Origin: Promicromonospora panici
GTDB taxonomy: Bacteria; Actinomycetota; Actinomycetes; Actinomycetales; Cellulomonadaceae
Length of the DNA: 64,000 bases
Direction of reading: 5' to 3'
Assembly (NCBI RefSeq): GCF_900608595.1
Contig: NZ_UWYY01000022.1
Coordinates: forward strand, 1-64,000
Part shown: positions 42,926-51,261 of the stretch, in pieces
How the letters are laid out: each line of letters begins with the position of its first letter
Numbering within the stretch: the stretch's first letter is position 1
The notes under the pieces: model-generated
What the model was told of the DNA's origin: nothing
The model's input: only the letters and a program-made list of their open reading frames with translations
The model's database searches: none
Program-made: the position numbers and the translations under genes

Positions 42926-43657
42926 TCACTCCTTCGTGCTGCTGAGCCGGGTGATCGGGGTGGTGGTGAGCCGGTCGAGGTCGGCGGGCACGGGGCGGCC
43001 GGCCGCCCTGCGCTCGGCCGCGAAGTCGCGGGCCATGCGGTCCAGCTCGGCGTCGGCCCGGTCCTCCAGGCCGCTCACGGCGTCGAGGCTCACGCCCTGG
43101 AAGACGAGCTTGAGGATGGCGTGCCGCCACGTGTGCTGGTCCAGGCGCCGGGACCCGAACGGGCCGACGGCGGCCGCGACGAGGCTCGGGTCGTTGGTGC
43201 GCAGGGCGTCGGCGGCGAGGTCGAGGCCGGCGGTCACGAGCTCGGCGGCAGCGGTGCCGGGGCCGGGTTCGGCGCCGGCACCTCCGAGGTCGCCCCGCTC
43301 CTCCAGCGCGTCCAGGCCTCGCAGCACGCCGCGCCGCTCGGCGCCGTCCCCGTGCCGGTAGAGGGCGACCAGGCGCGCGGCACAGTCCGGTCCGGTGCCC
43401 ACGGCGTCGGCCAGGGCGACGACGAGGGCGGCCCGGGCGGCGTCGTCGACGGTGCCGTGGACGACGCCGGTCGGGTCGACGTCGTGGCGTCGTGGCCCGC
43501 GCCCGACCCGGCGGGCCGCCAGTGCGAACGCGCGGGTGACGCTGTCGGGGTCGCGGGCGACGTCCGCGCGCGCGGCGTCGAGCCAGCTCGCCCCGGCCGG
43601 GGCGCCGGGCCCGGCGCCCGAGCCGGTTACCCCGTCGGCGGGCACGTCAGCGTTCAT
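42926..43657 (-). CDS. eboA: EboA domain-containing protein
   Basis: 243 residues, mostly alpha-helical, Ala-rich. The C-terminal helix segment WRHAILKLVFQGVSLDAVSG followed by RMARDFAAERRAAGR is the recognisable EboA hallmark. No enzymatic motif is present. The N-terminal 15 residues are Gly/Ala-rich. Start 43657 overlaps the upstream isomerase stop by 4 nt. EboA is essential in the cyanobacterial cluster but its biochemical role is not known. Confidence 0.8.
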   Translation of the reverse strand: MNADVPADGVTGSGAGPGAPAGASWLDAARADVARDPDSVTRAFALAARRVGRGPRRHDVDPTGVVHGTVDDAARAALVVALADAVGTGPDCAARLVALYRHGDGAERRGVLRGLDALEERGDLGGAGAEPGPGTAAAELVTAGLDLAADALRTNDPSLVAAAVGPFGSRRLDQHTWRHAILKLVFQGVSLDAVSGLEDRADAELDRMARDFAAERRAAGRPVPADLDRLTTTPITRLSSTKE

Positions 43658-44541
43658 GACCTGGTCCTTTCGCCGGTCGGCGCGCCGATGACCGCCGCCC
43701 ACGCCCGCATCAGGGCGGCGCGGCTGTCGAGGGCGAGCCGGGGAGCGTCGTGCGAGTGGCGGGGCAGCTCGACGGCGGCGACGCCCGTGTAGCCGATGTC
43801 GGCGAGGGTGGCGAGCACCAGCGGTAGGTCGATGTCGCCCTCGCCGAACGGACGGTGCTCGTGGTGCGTGCGGGGCATGTCGTCGAGCTGCACGTTGCTC
43901 AGGTACGGCGCGGCGGCCCGCAGCGCGCCCTCGACGCCGTCGGGCTCGACGACGAGGCAGTGCCCGACATCGACGGTGATACCCAGCTCGGGCGGCGCGC
44001 CGACGTCGGAGTGGAGCCGCAGGGCGTCGTCGACGGTCTCGACGAGCATGCCGGGCTCGGGTTCGATCGAGAGCCGCACCCCACGCTCCCCGGCGTACTC
44101 GACCAGGGCGGGAATGCGGTCGCGGAGCCGGGCCCAGCCCTCGGCGGGCGCGGCGTCGGCCGGCAGGATCCCCGAGAAGAACGAGACGCAGCGGGCGTCG
44201 AGGTCCGCCGCGATCTCGATGGCGCGTTCGAGGTAACGCATCCGCAGGGTCGCGTCCCGGTCGACGAGCGTGGGCCGGTGCTTGTGCAGCGGGTCGAGCA
44301 GGTACCGCGTGCCGGTCTCCACGACCGCCGCCGCGCCCGCGCCCCCGCGCATCCGCAGGAGGTGCGCGCGCAGCGCGGTGACGTCGTCGCGGGCGAGCGG
44401 GGCGAACGGGTCGAGGTGCGGGAACCCGAGCGTGACCGCGACGGCGTCGTACCCGACGTCGTCGAGCACGTCCAGCGCCGCGGGCAGGGGGTGGTCACCG
44501 AAGCCGTTGGTGCCGTAGCCCAGCAGGAACGGGGGCCTCAT
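43654..44541 (-). CDS. Sugar phosphate isomerase/epimerase-like TIM barrel protein
   Basis: 295 residues of the AP-endonuclease-2 fold. Metal-binding residues are in LSIEPEPGMLVET, TVDVGHCLV and VQLDDMPRTHHEHRPFGEGD. It begins LLGYGTNGFGDHPLPAALDV. The same fold as EboE, so the operon has two such enzymes, presumably for two isomerisation steps or a heteromer. The ATG at 44541 overlaps the prenyltransferase stop by 4 nt. Confidence 0.82.
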   Translation of the reverse strand: MRPPFLLGYGTNGFGDHPLPAALDVLDDVGYDAVAVTLGFPHLDPFAPLARDDVTALRAHLLRMRGGAGAAAVVETGTRYLLDPLHKHRPTLVDRDATLRMRYLERAIEIAADLDARCVSFFSGILPADAAPAEGWARLRDRIPALVEYAGERGVRLSIEPEPGMLVETVDDALRLHSDVGAPPELGITVDVGHCLVVEPDGVEGALRAAAPYLSNVQLDDMPRTHHEHRPFGEGDIDLPLVLATLADIGYTGVAAVELPRHSHDAPRLALDSRAALMRAWAAVIGAPTGERTRS

Positions 44542-45626
44542 GTGATGCTCACCCCCGCGCGGCCGCGGGCGCGGCCCAGCAGCCGCAGCCCGTAGCCGAC
44601 CGCGGCGACGCCGGCCAGGAGCGCCGTCGTGCCCAGGCTCCCGGAGCGTGCCGCCCACGTGGCCTGCAACGGGACCATCGCCTGGATCCCGGAGCGGGTG
44701 GCGGTCCGGGCGTTGGCCGCCGTCGGGGCGGCCGCCGCGCGGACCTGTGCGGGCAGGCAGGCGGCGGCGTAGGCGCCGGCCGCGGCGAAGGTGGTCCAGC
44801 GGGTCCGGCGGCCGGCCGTACCGGCGCCCGCACCCGCGGCCCCGGCGGACGGCGCGGTGGCCGCCGCCACCACGGCGCCCGCCACGGTCCCGGCGGCGAC
44901 GCACCCGGCGACCCGCGTCGTGGTGCCGTGCACCTCGCCGCGGGAGAGGACCGTGACGCCGAGCGTGTGCGCGGCCAGGCCCGCGGCGGCCGGGAGCGCG
45001 GACCGCATGCGGTCGGGCGTGGCGCCGAGCAGCACGTCCAGGCCGCGGCACGCGGCCATGAAGAACGGTCCGGCCGGGTGGTCCTTGGCGACGAGGTCGT
45101 AGGTCCAGACGCAGGCCGCGAGCGGGGCGGCCACGGCAAGTGCCCGCCGTCCGCCCGCGAGGCCCGCCGCCGCGAGGCCGCCCGCAGTCAGGGCCGCGCC
45201 GACCGCGAGCGCGCCGCGCGGCGTCACCCGGCCCGACGGGATGGGCCGCTCGGGGCGCTCGATGGCGTCGACGTGCTGGTCGGCGTAGTCGTTCAGGGCC
45301 ATGCCGCCCAGGTAGAGGCAGGCCGAGGCGACCGGGAGCAGGGCGTGCCGCGCGCGCAGGGGCGTCGGCGCGCCGGCCCGGGCGGCGGCCAGCCCGGCGA
45401 GGGAGTCGCCGACCACGGAGAGCGCGGCGGGCGCGCGAACCAGCTCGGCGAGGTCGCGCACCGATGGGCGCCCCGCGGGCGGCCGTTGACCACAGCGGTT
45501 GCTGCCAGGACCGGCGTCCGCCTGGCAGGAACTGCTGTGGTCAACGCCCGGACCGTCGGCGGTAGCCGGGTCGGAGAGTGGGGGGTCGAAGCGGGGGCGG
45601 AAACGGGGGATCGGCCGGGCCGTCAT
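44538..45626 (-). CDS. eboC: UbiA-family prenyltransferase (SCO3242/EboC-like)
   Basis: 362 residues with about eight to nine membrane helices. The isoprenoid-binding motif NDYADQHVDAIERPERPIPSGR follows helix two (about residues 113-134), and the second Asp motif is seen in YDLVAKDHPAGP, though less canonical. It would attach a prenyl chain to an acceptor in the membrane. The N-terminal 60 residues are low-complexity and contain a long palindrome at DNA level. ATG 45626 overlaps the cyclase stop by 4 nt. Second gene of the operon. Confidence 0.82.
   Translation of the reverse strand: MTARPIPRFRPRFDPPLSDPATADGPGVDHSSSCQADAGPGSNRCGQRPPAGRPSVRDLAELVRAPAALSVVGDSLAGLAAARAGAPTPLRARHALLPVASACLYLGGMALNDYADQHVDAIERPERPIPSGRVTPRGALAVGAALTAGGLAAAGLAGGRRALAVAAPLAACVWTYDLVAKDHPAGPFFMAACRGLDVLLGATPDRMRSALPAAAGLAAHTLGVTVLSRGEVHGTTTRVAGCVAAGTVAGAVVAAATAPSAGAAGAGAGTAGRRTRWTTFAAAGAYAAACLPAQVRAAAAPTAANARTATRSGIQAMVPLQATWAARSGSLGTTALLAGVAAVGYGLRLLGRARGRAGVSIT
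45485..45545. repeat. 25-bp-arm inverted repeat inside prenyltransferase gene
   Basis: Arms 45485-45509 and 45521-45545 pair with 2 mismatches around an 11-nt loop. It encodes the unconserved Ser/Cys/Gly-rich segment near DHSSSCQADAGPGSNRC. The reading frame stays open through it. A long stem in a coding region suggests insertion of a mobile palindromic element. Confidence 0.8.
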
Positions 45627-46834
45627 GGGCGGACCTGTGCCGAGGTGCGGCGCACCCACTCCTCGAGGACGACGGCCTGGGCGGCGGCGTCGTGCACGTC
45701 GGAGTCCCACGGGTCCTTGAAGAAGAAGCCGAGCTCCGGAATCGTTCCGCGGATCCCGGCGGCGTGCGCGAGCGCGAGGAGGCGCACCAGGTCGAGGACC
45801 AACGGCGCCGCGAGCATCGAGTCGTGAGCGCTCCAGGTGGTCTGCAGCGTGATCCGCGAGCCGAGGAAGCCCTCGACGTGCACGTGGTCCCAGGCGACCT
45901 TGATGTCGCCCAGGTCCGGCACGTTGTCGATGTGCAGCGGTGTCGTGTCGCTCCCTGTCAGCGCTGTCAGTCCCCGGGACTTGGTGGCGAGCTTGCTGCG
46001 CACGGCGTCGGGATCGGCGAGGGTGGCGCCGTCCCCGCCGCCCAGCAGGTTGGTCCCCGACCACGACAGCACCTTGAGCCCGCGAGCGGCGAACGCCGGC
46101 GCCAGCACGGTACGCAGCCAGGTCTGGCCGGTCTTGCCGTCCTGCCCGGCGACGGGGATCCCGCGCTCCTGGGCGAGGCGGGCGAGGGCGGGGAGCCCCA
46201 TGCCGGCCGACGGCGTGAAGGCGGCGTACGCGGCTCCGGCAAGGATTGCCGCGTACGCCGAGACCGATGACGCAGGGAGCACGGCGCGGGCCGGGTCCGC
46301 GAGGGCGGCGAGCAGCGCCTCGGGGTCGTCGTGCTCCGGCACCGGCTCGACCGGCGGCTCCGTGGAGGAGAGGTCGACCACCACGACCCGCGCCAGGTCA
46401 TGCCGCTCCTGGAACGACGTGATGTCGGCGGCCAGGCGCTCGGCGACGGCCTGCTGGGAGGCGCCGTCCGCGCCGTCGGGCCCGGCGGCATGCGGGTCGT
46501 ACCCGGGGCGCACCTCGGCGTCGGTGCGTTCGAGGGCGTCATGGGTGGCGGCGAACAGGCGCGGCGGGAGCATCCCGGTCTCGACCAGGCACTCCGCGCG
46601 CTTGGTCATGGTGACGACTGAGATGTCGTGCCCGCCCACGACGAGGTCGGCGAATCCCGGCAGGCCTGCCGAGGCGAACGGCTCGCGTGCGGTGACGCAG
46701 CCCGTCGGTGGTGACTGCCCGTCGGCGATGGCCGCGAGGCCAACCGTCGCGGTACTGGCCACGGAGCCGCGGGCTCCGACGAACCAGATCCCAGTGCGTG
46801 CTGCTGCGTTGTGGCGTGCAGAGGCGTCGTGCAT
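45623..46834 (-). CDS. Inositol-3-phosphate synthase-like cyclase
   Basis: 403 residues of the myo-inositol-1-phosphate synthase family, which makes inositol phosphate from glucose 6-phosphate with NAD+. Motifs: Rossmann WFVGARGSVASTATVG near the N-terminus, AGQDGKTGQTWLRTVLAPA, LSWSGTNLLGGGDG and HIDNVPDLGDIKVAWDH. The Gly/Asn-rich core is as in the family. First gene of the ebo-type operon, where EboD, a dehydroquinate-synthase-like cyclase, is absent. The ATG at 46834 has GGGGAG 5 nt before; an upstream ATG directly adjacent is too close. Confidence 0.85.
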   Translation of the reverse strand: MHDASARHNAAARTGIWFVGARGSVASTATVGLAAIADGQSPPTGCVTAREPFASAGLPGFADLVVGGHDISVVTMTKRAECLVETGMLPPRLFAATHDALERTDAEVRPGYDPHAAGPDGADGASQQAVAERLAADITSFQERHDLARVVVVDLSSTEPPVEPVPEHDDPEALLAALADPARAVLPASSVSAYAAILAGAAYAAFTPSAGMGLPALARLAQERGIPVAGQDGKTGQTWLRTVLAPAFAARGLKVLSWSGTNLLGGGDGATLADPDAVRSKLATKSRGLTALTGSDTTPLHIDNVPDLGDIKVAWDHVHVEGFLGSRITLQTTWSAHDSMLAAPLVLDLVRLLALAHAAGIRGTIPELGFFFKDPWDSDVHDAAAQAVVLEEWVRRTSAQVRP

Positions 46835-46985
46835 CATCGCTCCCCGGTTCGACGTCGTCGTCCCGAGCAACCTATCCCGCACTTATGACGATAGGCAAAC
46901 AAAAGTTCAAAGATTTTCGGAAGAAGCGAGATGACCGACATAGGCCTGGTTCTGGACACGACTACCGTCACCCGCCCGGCTGTGG
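46835..46985. promoter_or_regulatory. AT-rich divergent promoter region (cyclase operon / cimA leader)
   Basis: This about 150-bp region separates the minus-strand ebo-type operon from the cimA leader. It is markedly AT-rich for this genome around 46890-46920. On the minus strand TTGAAC near 46905 with TCATAA downstream is a plausible promoter for the operon. No gene is supported here. Confidence 0.4.
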
Positions 46986-46998
46986 CACTATGACCCGC

Positions 46999-47046
46999 AT
47001 GACGACTCCGCGCTCCACCCTGCGACCGGTGATCATCATTTCGTAG
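46999..47046 (+). CDS. cimA leader peptide (attenuation)
   Basis: A 15-residue peptide, MTTPRSTLRPVIIIS, with a Val-Ile-Ile-Ile run at its end. It is a sensor of charged Ile/Val-tRNA and not a functional protein. CACTAT at 46986-46991 is 7 nt before the ATG, so it may be leaderless. An in-frame ATG at 46990 overlaps the -10 and is less likely. Confidence 0.8.
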   Translation: MTTPRSTLRPVIIIS

Positions 47047-47105
47047 CGCGTCCGGCGACACCCCACCGGACGCGCAGACCTTCCACACTCGGAGGGTCTT
47101 TTTTT
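47046..47105 (+). promoter_or_regulatory. cimA transcription attenuator
   Basis: A perfect 10-bp stem (GCGCGTCCGG at 47046-47055 with 47066-47075) starts at the leader stop codon. The terminator GACCTTCC/GGAGGGTC (47077-47084 with 47091-47098, one G-T pair) is followed by seven Ts. The design matches the ilvB attenuator. Ribosome stalling at the Ile codons would be expected to permit read-through into cimA. Confidence 0.83.
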
Positions 47106-47162
47106 GTTGGCACGAAGATCTGACCTCGGGCCACATCGCCAGATACATCGTTGGGAGCATCG

Positions 47163-48794
47163 ATGACCACCGCCTCGTTCCAGGTGTACGACACGACGTT
47201 GCGCGACGGCGCGCAGCAGGAGGGCATGAGTCTCTCCGTCTCCGACAAGCTCGCTATCGCGGCTCTCCTCGACGAGCTCGGTGTCGGCTACATCGAGGGC
47301 GGCTGGCCGGGTGCGGTTCCCAAGGACACCGACTTCTTCGCCCGCGCCGCCACCGAGCTGACCTTGAAGAACGCAGTGCTCGCCGCGTTCGGGGCGACCC
47401 GCCGGGCGGGCGTCCGGCCGGGCGACGACCCGCAGGTACGCGCACTGCTCGACGCTGCCACGCCGGTGGTGACGCTCGTGGCCAAGTCGGACGTGCGGCA
47501 CGTGGAGCGTGCGCTGAAGACCACGCGCGCCGAGAACCTCGCGATGATCACCGACACCGTCGCCTTCCTCGTCGCCGAGGGCCGCCGGGTGGTCCTGGAC
47601 GCCGAGCACTTCTTCGACGGCTACCGCCACGACGCCGAGTACGCCACGAGCGCCGTCACCGCCGCGTTCGACGCCGGGGCCGAGGTGGTCACGCTGTGCG
47701 ACACCAACGGCGGCATGCTGCCCACCTGGGTCGGCGAGATTGTGAGCGAGCTGCGGTCGAGGACCGCCGTCGGGCTTGAGCAGCTGCTCGGCGTGCACGC
47801 GCACAACGACACCGGCTGCGCCGTCGCGAACTCGCTCGCCGCCGTCGAGGCGGGCGCTACGCATGTGCAGGGCACGGTCAACGGCTACGGCGAGCGCACT
47901 GGCAACGCCGACCTCGTGACCGTCGTCGCCAACCTCGAGCTCAAGGGCGGCATGTCCCTCCTGGCCGACGACGGCCTGCGGGAAGCGACCCGGATCGCGC
48001 ACGCCATCAGCGAGATCACGAACATCTCGCCGTTCGCGCGCCAGCCGTACGTCGGGGCGAGCGCGTTCGCGCACAAGGGCGGGCTGCACGCCAGCGCCAT
48101 CCGCGTGGACCCGGACATGTACCAGCACACCGACCCGACCCACGTGGGCAACGACATGCGGATGCTCGTCTCCGACATGGCCGGCCGTGCCTCGATCGAG
48201 CTCAAGGGCCGGGAGCTTGGCTTCGACCTCGCGGGCCAGGGCGAGCTGCTCTCCCGGGTCACCAACCGCGTGAAGGACGACGAGGCGGCCGGTTACACCT
48301 ACGAGGCGGCCGACGCGTCGTTCGAGCTGCTGCTGCGGTCCGAGCTGGGCCGCCGCCCGGAGTTCTTCACCGTCGAGTCGTGGCGCACCATCGTAGAGAC
48401 GGTCCCGGCGGGTGCGGCCCCGCCGTCGGTCCACGCGCCTGACGCCGTCGCCGTGGCCGAGGCGACCGTCAAGATCCATGCCGGCGGTGAGCGGATCGTG
48501 ACGACGGGGGAGGGCAACGGGCCGGTCAACGCGCTGGACCAGGCCCTGCGGACGGCGCTGTCGCAGGTCTACCCGGAGCTCAGCCGGTTCGAGCTCATCG
48601 ACTTCAAGGTGCGCATCCTCGACACGGAGGCTGGTACGGACGCGATCACGCGGGTGCTGATCGACACGAGCGACGGCGAGCACTCCTGGTCCACGGTCGG
48701 GGTGGGCCCGAACGTGGTCGAGGCGGCGTGGGAGGCGGTGACGGAGGCGTACGTGTACGGCCTCCTGAAGTCGGACGTAGAACCCCGCCCCTGA
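47163..48794 (+). CDS. cimA: Citramalate synthase
   Basis: Condenses pyruvate and acetyl-CoA to citramalate, the first step of threonine-independent isoleucine synthesis. 543 residues. TIM barrel with YDTTLRDGAQQEGMSLSVSD and metal-site HAHNDTGCAVANSL, GTVNGYGERTGNADL; the C-terminal allosteric domain (about 400-543) ends near GVGPNVVEAAWEAV. It resembles the CimA group and not the standard LeuA, as the N-terminal and DTNGGMLP segments show. ATG 47163 has GGGAG at 5 nt. Its leader rich in isoleucine codons supports the isoleucine role. Confidence 0.9.
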   Translation: MTTASFQVYDTTLRDGAQQEGMSLSVSDKLAIAALLDELGVGYIEGGWPGAVPKDTDFFARAATELTLKNAVLAAFGATRRAGVRPGDDPQVRALLDAATPVVTLVAKSDVRHVERALKTTRAENLAMITDTVAFLVAEGRRVVLDAEHFFDGYRHDAEYATSAVTAAFDAGAEVVTLCDTNGGMLPTWVGEIVSELRSRTAVGLEQLLGVHAHNDTGCAVANSLAAVEAGATHVQGTVNGYGERTGNADLVTVVANLELKGGMSLLADDGLREATRIAHAISEITNISPFARQPYVGASAFAHKGGLHASAIRVDPDMYQHTDPTHVGNDMRMLVSDMAGRASIELKGRELGFDLAGQGELLSRVTNRVKDDEAAGYTYEAADASFELLLRSELGRRPEFFTVESWRTIVETVPAGAAPPSVHAPDAVAVAEATVKIHAGGERIVTTGEGNGPVNALDQALRTALSQVYPELSRFELIDFKVRILDTEAGTDAITRVLIDTSDGEHSWSTVGVGPNVVEAAWEAVTEAYVYGLLKSDVEPRP

Positions 48795-48805
48795 CCCAAC
48801 CCGCC

Positions 48806-49087
48806 GAAGTAGAACCCTGCCGAGGTAGGACTCTGGCGAGGTAGGGCTCTGGCGAGGTAGAAGTACAGCGAGGTAGAACTCTGGCGAGGCAGAACCATTC
48901 GGTTCTGCCTCGCCAGAGTCCTACCTCGCCAGAGTCCTACCTCGCCAGAGTCCTACCTCGCCAGAGTCCTACCTCGCCCTGGTCCTACCTCGCCCTGGTC
49001 CTACCTCGCCCTGGTCCTACCTCGCCCTGGTCCTACCTCGCCCTGGTCCTACTTCGCCAGGGTCCTACCTCGGCTGGGCTTCGGCAG
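48806..49087. repeat. Large inverted array of 16-bp units between convergent genes (second copy)
   Basis: Five direct units (48806-48885) of GAGGTAGAACTCTGGC type, a 26-bp inner palindrome (48886-48911), then ten reverse units (48912-49071): four GCCAGAGTCCTACCTC, five GCCCTGGTCCTACCTC-type and one GCCAGGGTCCTACCTC, and a degenerate end. The arrangement is asymmetric (5 against 10). It fills the 307-bp gap between cimA and the RpiR gene, which are convergent. It has the same unit as at 33548-33684. Confidence 0.9.
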
Positions 49088-49101
49088 GGAGAGAGGGTGG
49101 G

Positions 49102-50019
49102 TCAGACGGCCGGGGCGGCCGGCTCGGCCGGGCGGTCCAGCTTGCCGCCGCCGAAGTCGAGACGCTGGTCGCGTACCGCCTCGAACGTCGCCTTGATCGC
49201 GACCGACGAGCGGTCGTAGGTGCGCTGGGCGACCCGGACGAACAGGTAGTCCACGACCGTGAGCTGCGCGATGCGGCTGGACATGGCGCCGACCCGGAAC
49301 TGGGTCTCGCGGGCGGTGGTGGCCAGGACGACGTCGGACACGAGGCCGATCGGGGCGTCCGGGAAGTTTGTGATGGCCGCCGTCAGGGCGCCGCGCTTGC
49401 GCGCGATCTCCAGGGCCTGGTTGGTCTCACGCGTCTGGCCCGAGTGCGAGACGGCGATCGCGACGTTGCCCGGCTCGAGCAGCGCCGAGGAGGCGAGCTG
49501 CTGGTGCGGGTCGGGCGAGCTGAACACGAAGACGCCGATGCGCTGCAGCTTCATCGCCAGGTCGGCGGCGGCCAGGTTGGACGACCCGACGCCATAGACG
49601 TCGACGCGCTTGGCCTCCGAGATGGCGGTGGCCACCCGCTCGATCGCGTCGGTGTCGATCATGCGGGCGGTCTCTTCGATCGTGCGGGCCTCGTGGAACG
49701 CGATCTTCGAGACGACGGCCTCGATGTCGTCGGTCTGGTTGATCTCGCCCTCGGCGATGCCCGACCGCTCCATCTCGACCTCGCGCCGGCTCGTCGCCTG
49801 GGCCAGGTCGATCCGGAACTCGGGGTAGCCCGCGTAGCCGACGGCGCGGCAGAACCGCACCACGGTGGCCTGTGACGTGTCCGCGTGACCGGCGAGCTCG
49901 GTGATGGTCGACGCGACTACCGTGTTCGGGTCGTCGAGGACCGTCTGCGCAACCCTTGCCTCCGCTGGCCGCAGCGTCGGCAGTGCGCGCCTGAGTCGGA
50001 CGAGAACGTCACCTGTCAT
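49102..50019 (-). CDS. MurR/RpiR-family transcriptional regulator
   Basis: 305 residues. N-terminal RpiR-type helix-turn-helix (about 15-75), containing ITELAGHADTSQATVVRFCRAVGYAG. C-terminal SIS sugar-phosphate-binding domain (about 125-260) with VYGVGSSNLAAADLAMKL and AVSHSGQTRETNQAL. Such regulators sense phosphorylated amino sugars such as MurNAc-6-P or GlcNAc-6-P. It follows a sugar kinase gene on the same strand and faces the transporter-nagZ-murQ genes that it may control. GGGAG precedes the ATG. Confidence 0.9.
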   Translation of the reverse strand: MTGDVLVRLRRALPTLRPAEARVAQTVLDDPNTVVASTITELAGHADTSQATVVRFCRAVGYAGYPEFRIDLAQATSRREVEMERSGIAEGEINQTDDIEAVVSKIAFHEARTIEETARMIDTDAIERVATAISEAKRVDVYGVGSSNLAAADLAMKLQRIGVFVFSSPDPHQQLASSALLEPGNVAIAVSHSGQTRETNQALEIARKRGALTAAITNFPDAPIGLVSDVVLATTARETQFRVGAMSSRIAQLTVVDYLFVRVAQRTYDRSSVAIKATFEAVRDQRLDFGGGKLDRPAEPAAPAV

Positions 50020-50130
50020 GTCGCATCTCCCGGGATGGGGTGGTGGGGCTGGGGGTCGAGAACATACACCCGTACCGGGGATTCGGGCACAACGGGGTAG
50101 TGATGGAACCGGTCAGCGAACAACCGTCGG

Positions 50131-51261
50131 TCACTGAAGCTCGTCACCGGGCAGCTCGGTCGCCGACAGCTCGGCCGTAAGGGTATCCGCGGCCCCTACG
50201 TCCTCGGCGGCCTCGCGCAGGGTGTGGTGGCCGTCGACGCGGACGGTGAGCCACGGCCGGAAGCCCGCCACCGACTGCGGTGCTTCACGCAGGCGGCGGG
50301 CCAGGGTCAGCGCGCCGTCCAGCGGCGAGCCGGCGCTCGGTACCAGCGACACCTCGGGCCGGTCCTCCGAGAGGTGCTTGGTGAGCGACACCGTGAGCGG
50401 CGACTCCTCCTGCACCAGGCGGCCGGTCGTGGAGGCGAGCGGCGGGATGCCACGGCCCAGCGCGCTCGACAGCGTGTCGGCGAGGTGCCGTCCGGCCTCC
50501 TCGAGGATCCGGATCGACGTCGGGTCGCCCTCGGTCGCGGCGATGATGACCTCCGGGGCCATCGACGCGAGCTGTCGGGCACGCTCGGCGTTCTTGTAGA
50601 ACTGGTTGGGCCAGCTCTCGATCAGGCCGAACTTGGCGACAGCGGCTTCCAGGAGCCGCTTCGACGCGCCACGGGAGGCGCCGTCGTGGTAGCGACCGGC
50701 CGCGCGCAGCGCCTCGCCGCCTACCCAGACACCGGCGCCCAGGTCACCGAGCAGGTGGCCCCAGCCGTCGGCGCGGCGCCAGCGGCTCACGCCGTCGTAG
50801 CCGAACGCGACAGCGCCGGTGCCGACCGAGAGGACGGCACCGGCGCGACCGGCCAGAGCGCCGAGGTGGGCGGTGAGCGCGTCGCCCGCGACGGCGGTGC
50901 GGTTGGTCCGCAGCTCGCGGGCCAGGATGTCGTGCACGTCGCCCGGCTTCTCGACGAGCGAGGTCAGGCCGGTGATGCCGACCGCTGCGGACGCGACGGG
51001 GGCGGTGCTGCCGTCGCTCATCCCGTCGTGTCCCATGCGGGCGGCCCACGCGTTGAACGACTGGCACAGGGAGGCCACGACCGCCGGAGCGTCGCTGCCG
51101 TGGTGGTTGACCTTGACGGCGCGGCCGCTCAGGCTGATGCGCTCGGGGTTCACGGAGTTGCCGAATTCAGCGACCAGGCGCGAGCCGCTGCCGCCTACGT
51201 CGAGAGCGACGACCCAGGCGTCGATCGCCACTTCATCAATACCCTGTGCGAGTTCGGACAC
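50131..51261 (-). CDS. BadF/BadG/BcrA/BcrD ATPase family, N-acetylglucosamine kinase-like
   Basis: 376 residues with an actin-like ATPase fold: VVALDVGGSGSRLV (phosphate 1) at the N-terminus, AAVGITGLTSL, VLSVGTGAVAFG and LLGDLGAGVWVGGEALRAA. Members phosphorylate GlcNAc or related amino sugars. With RpiR downstream and NagZ/MurQ on the other side, it likely phosphorylates MurNAc or GlcNAc released from the wall. Start GTG 51261 has CAGAAT 6 nt upstream (leaderless); alternatives at 51282 and 51231 are possible. Confidence 0.8.
   Translation of the reverse strand: MSELAQGIDEVAIDAWVVALDVGGSGSRLVAEFGNSVNPERISLSGRAVKVNHHGSDAPAVVASLCQSFNAWAARMGHDGMSDGSTAPVASAAVGITGLTSLVEKPGDVHDILARELRTNRTAVAGDALTAHLGALAGRAGAVLSVGTGAVAFGYDGVSRWRRADGWGHLLGDLGAGVWVGGEALRAAGRYHDGASRGASKRLLEAAVAKFGLIESWPNQFYKNAERARQLASMAPEVIIAATEGDPTSIRILEEAGRHLADTLSSALGRGIPPLASTTGRLVQEESPLTVSLTKHLSEDRPEVSLVPSAGSPLDGALTLARRLREAPQSVAGFRPWLTVRVDGHHTLREAAEDVGAADTLTAELSATELPGDELQ

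Noticed and set aside
45485..45545. Terminator within the prenyltransferase gene
   Set aside because: No T-tract, and the downstream genes are coupled by stop-start overlaps, so termination there would break the operon.
46708..47046. 112-residue frame ending with the cimA leader
   Set aside because: It is in frame with the leader but overlaps the inositol-phosphate synthase on the other strand and the promoter; only the last 15 codons, from 46999, are likely used.
48806..49087. Possible CRISPR array
   Set aside because: Units are directly adjacent 16-mers with no unique spacers, arranged as inverted halves, and no cas genes are nearby.
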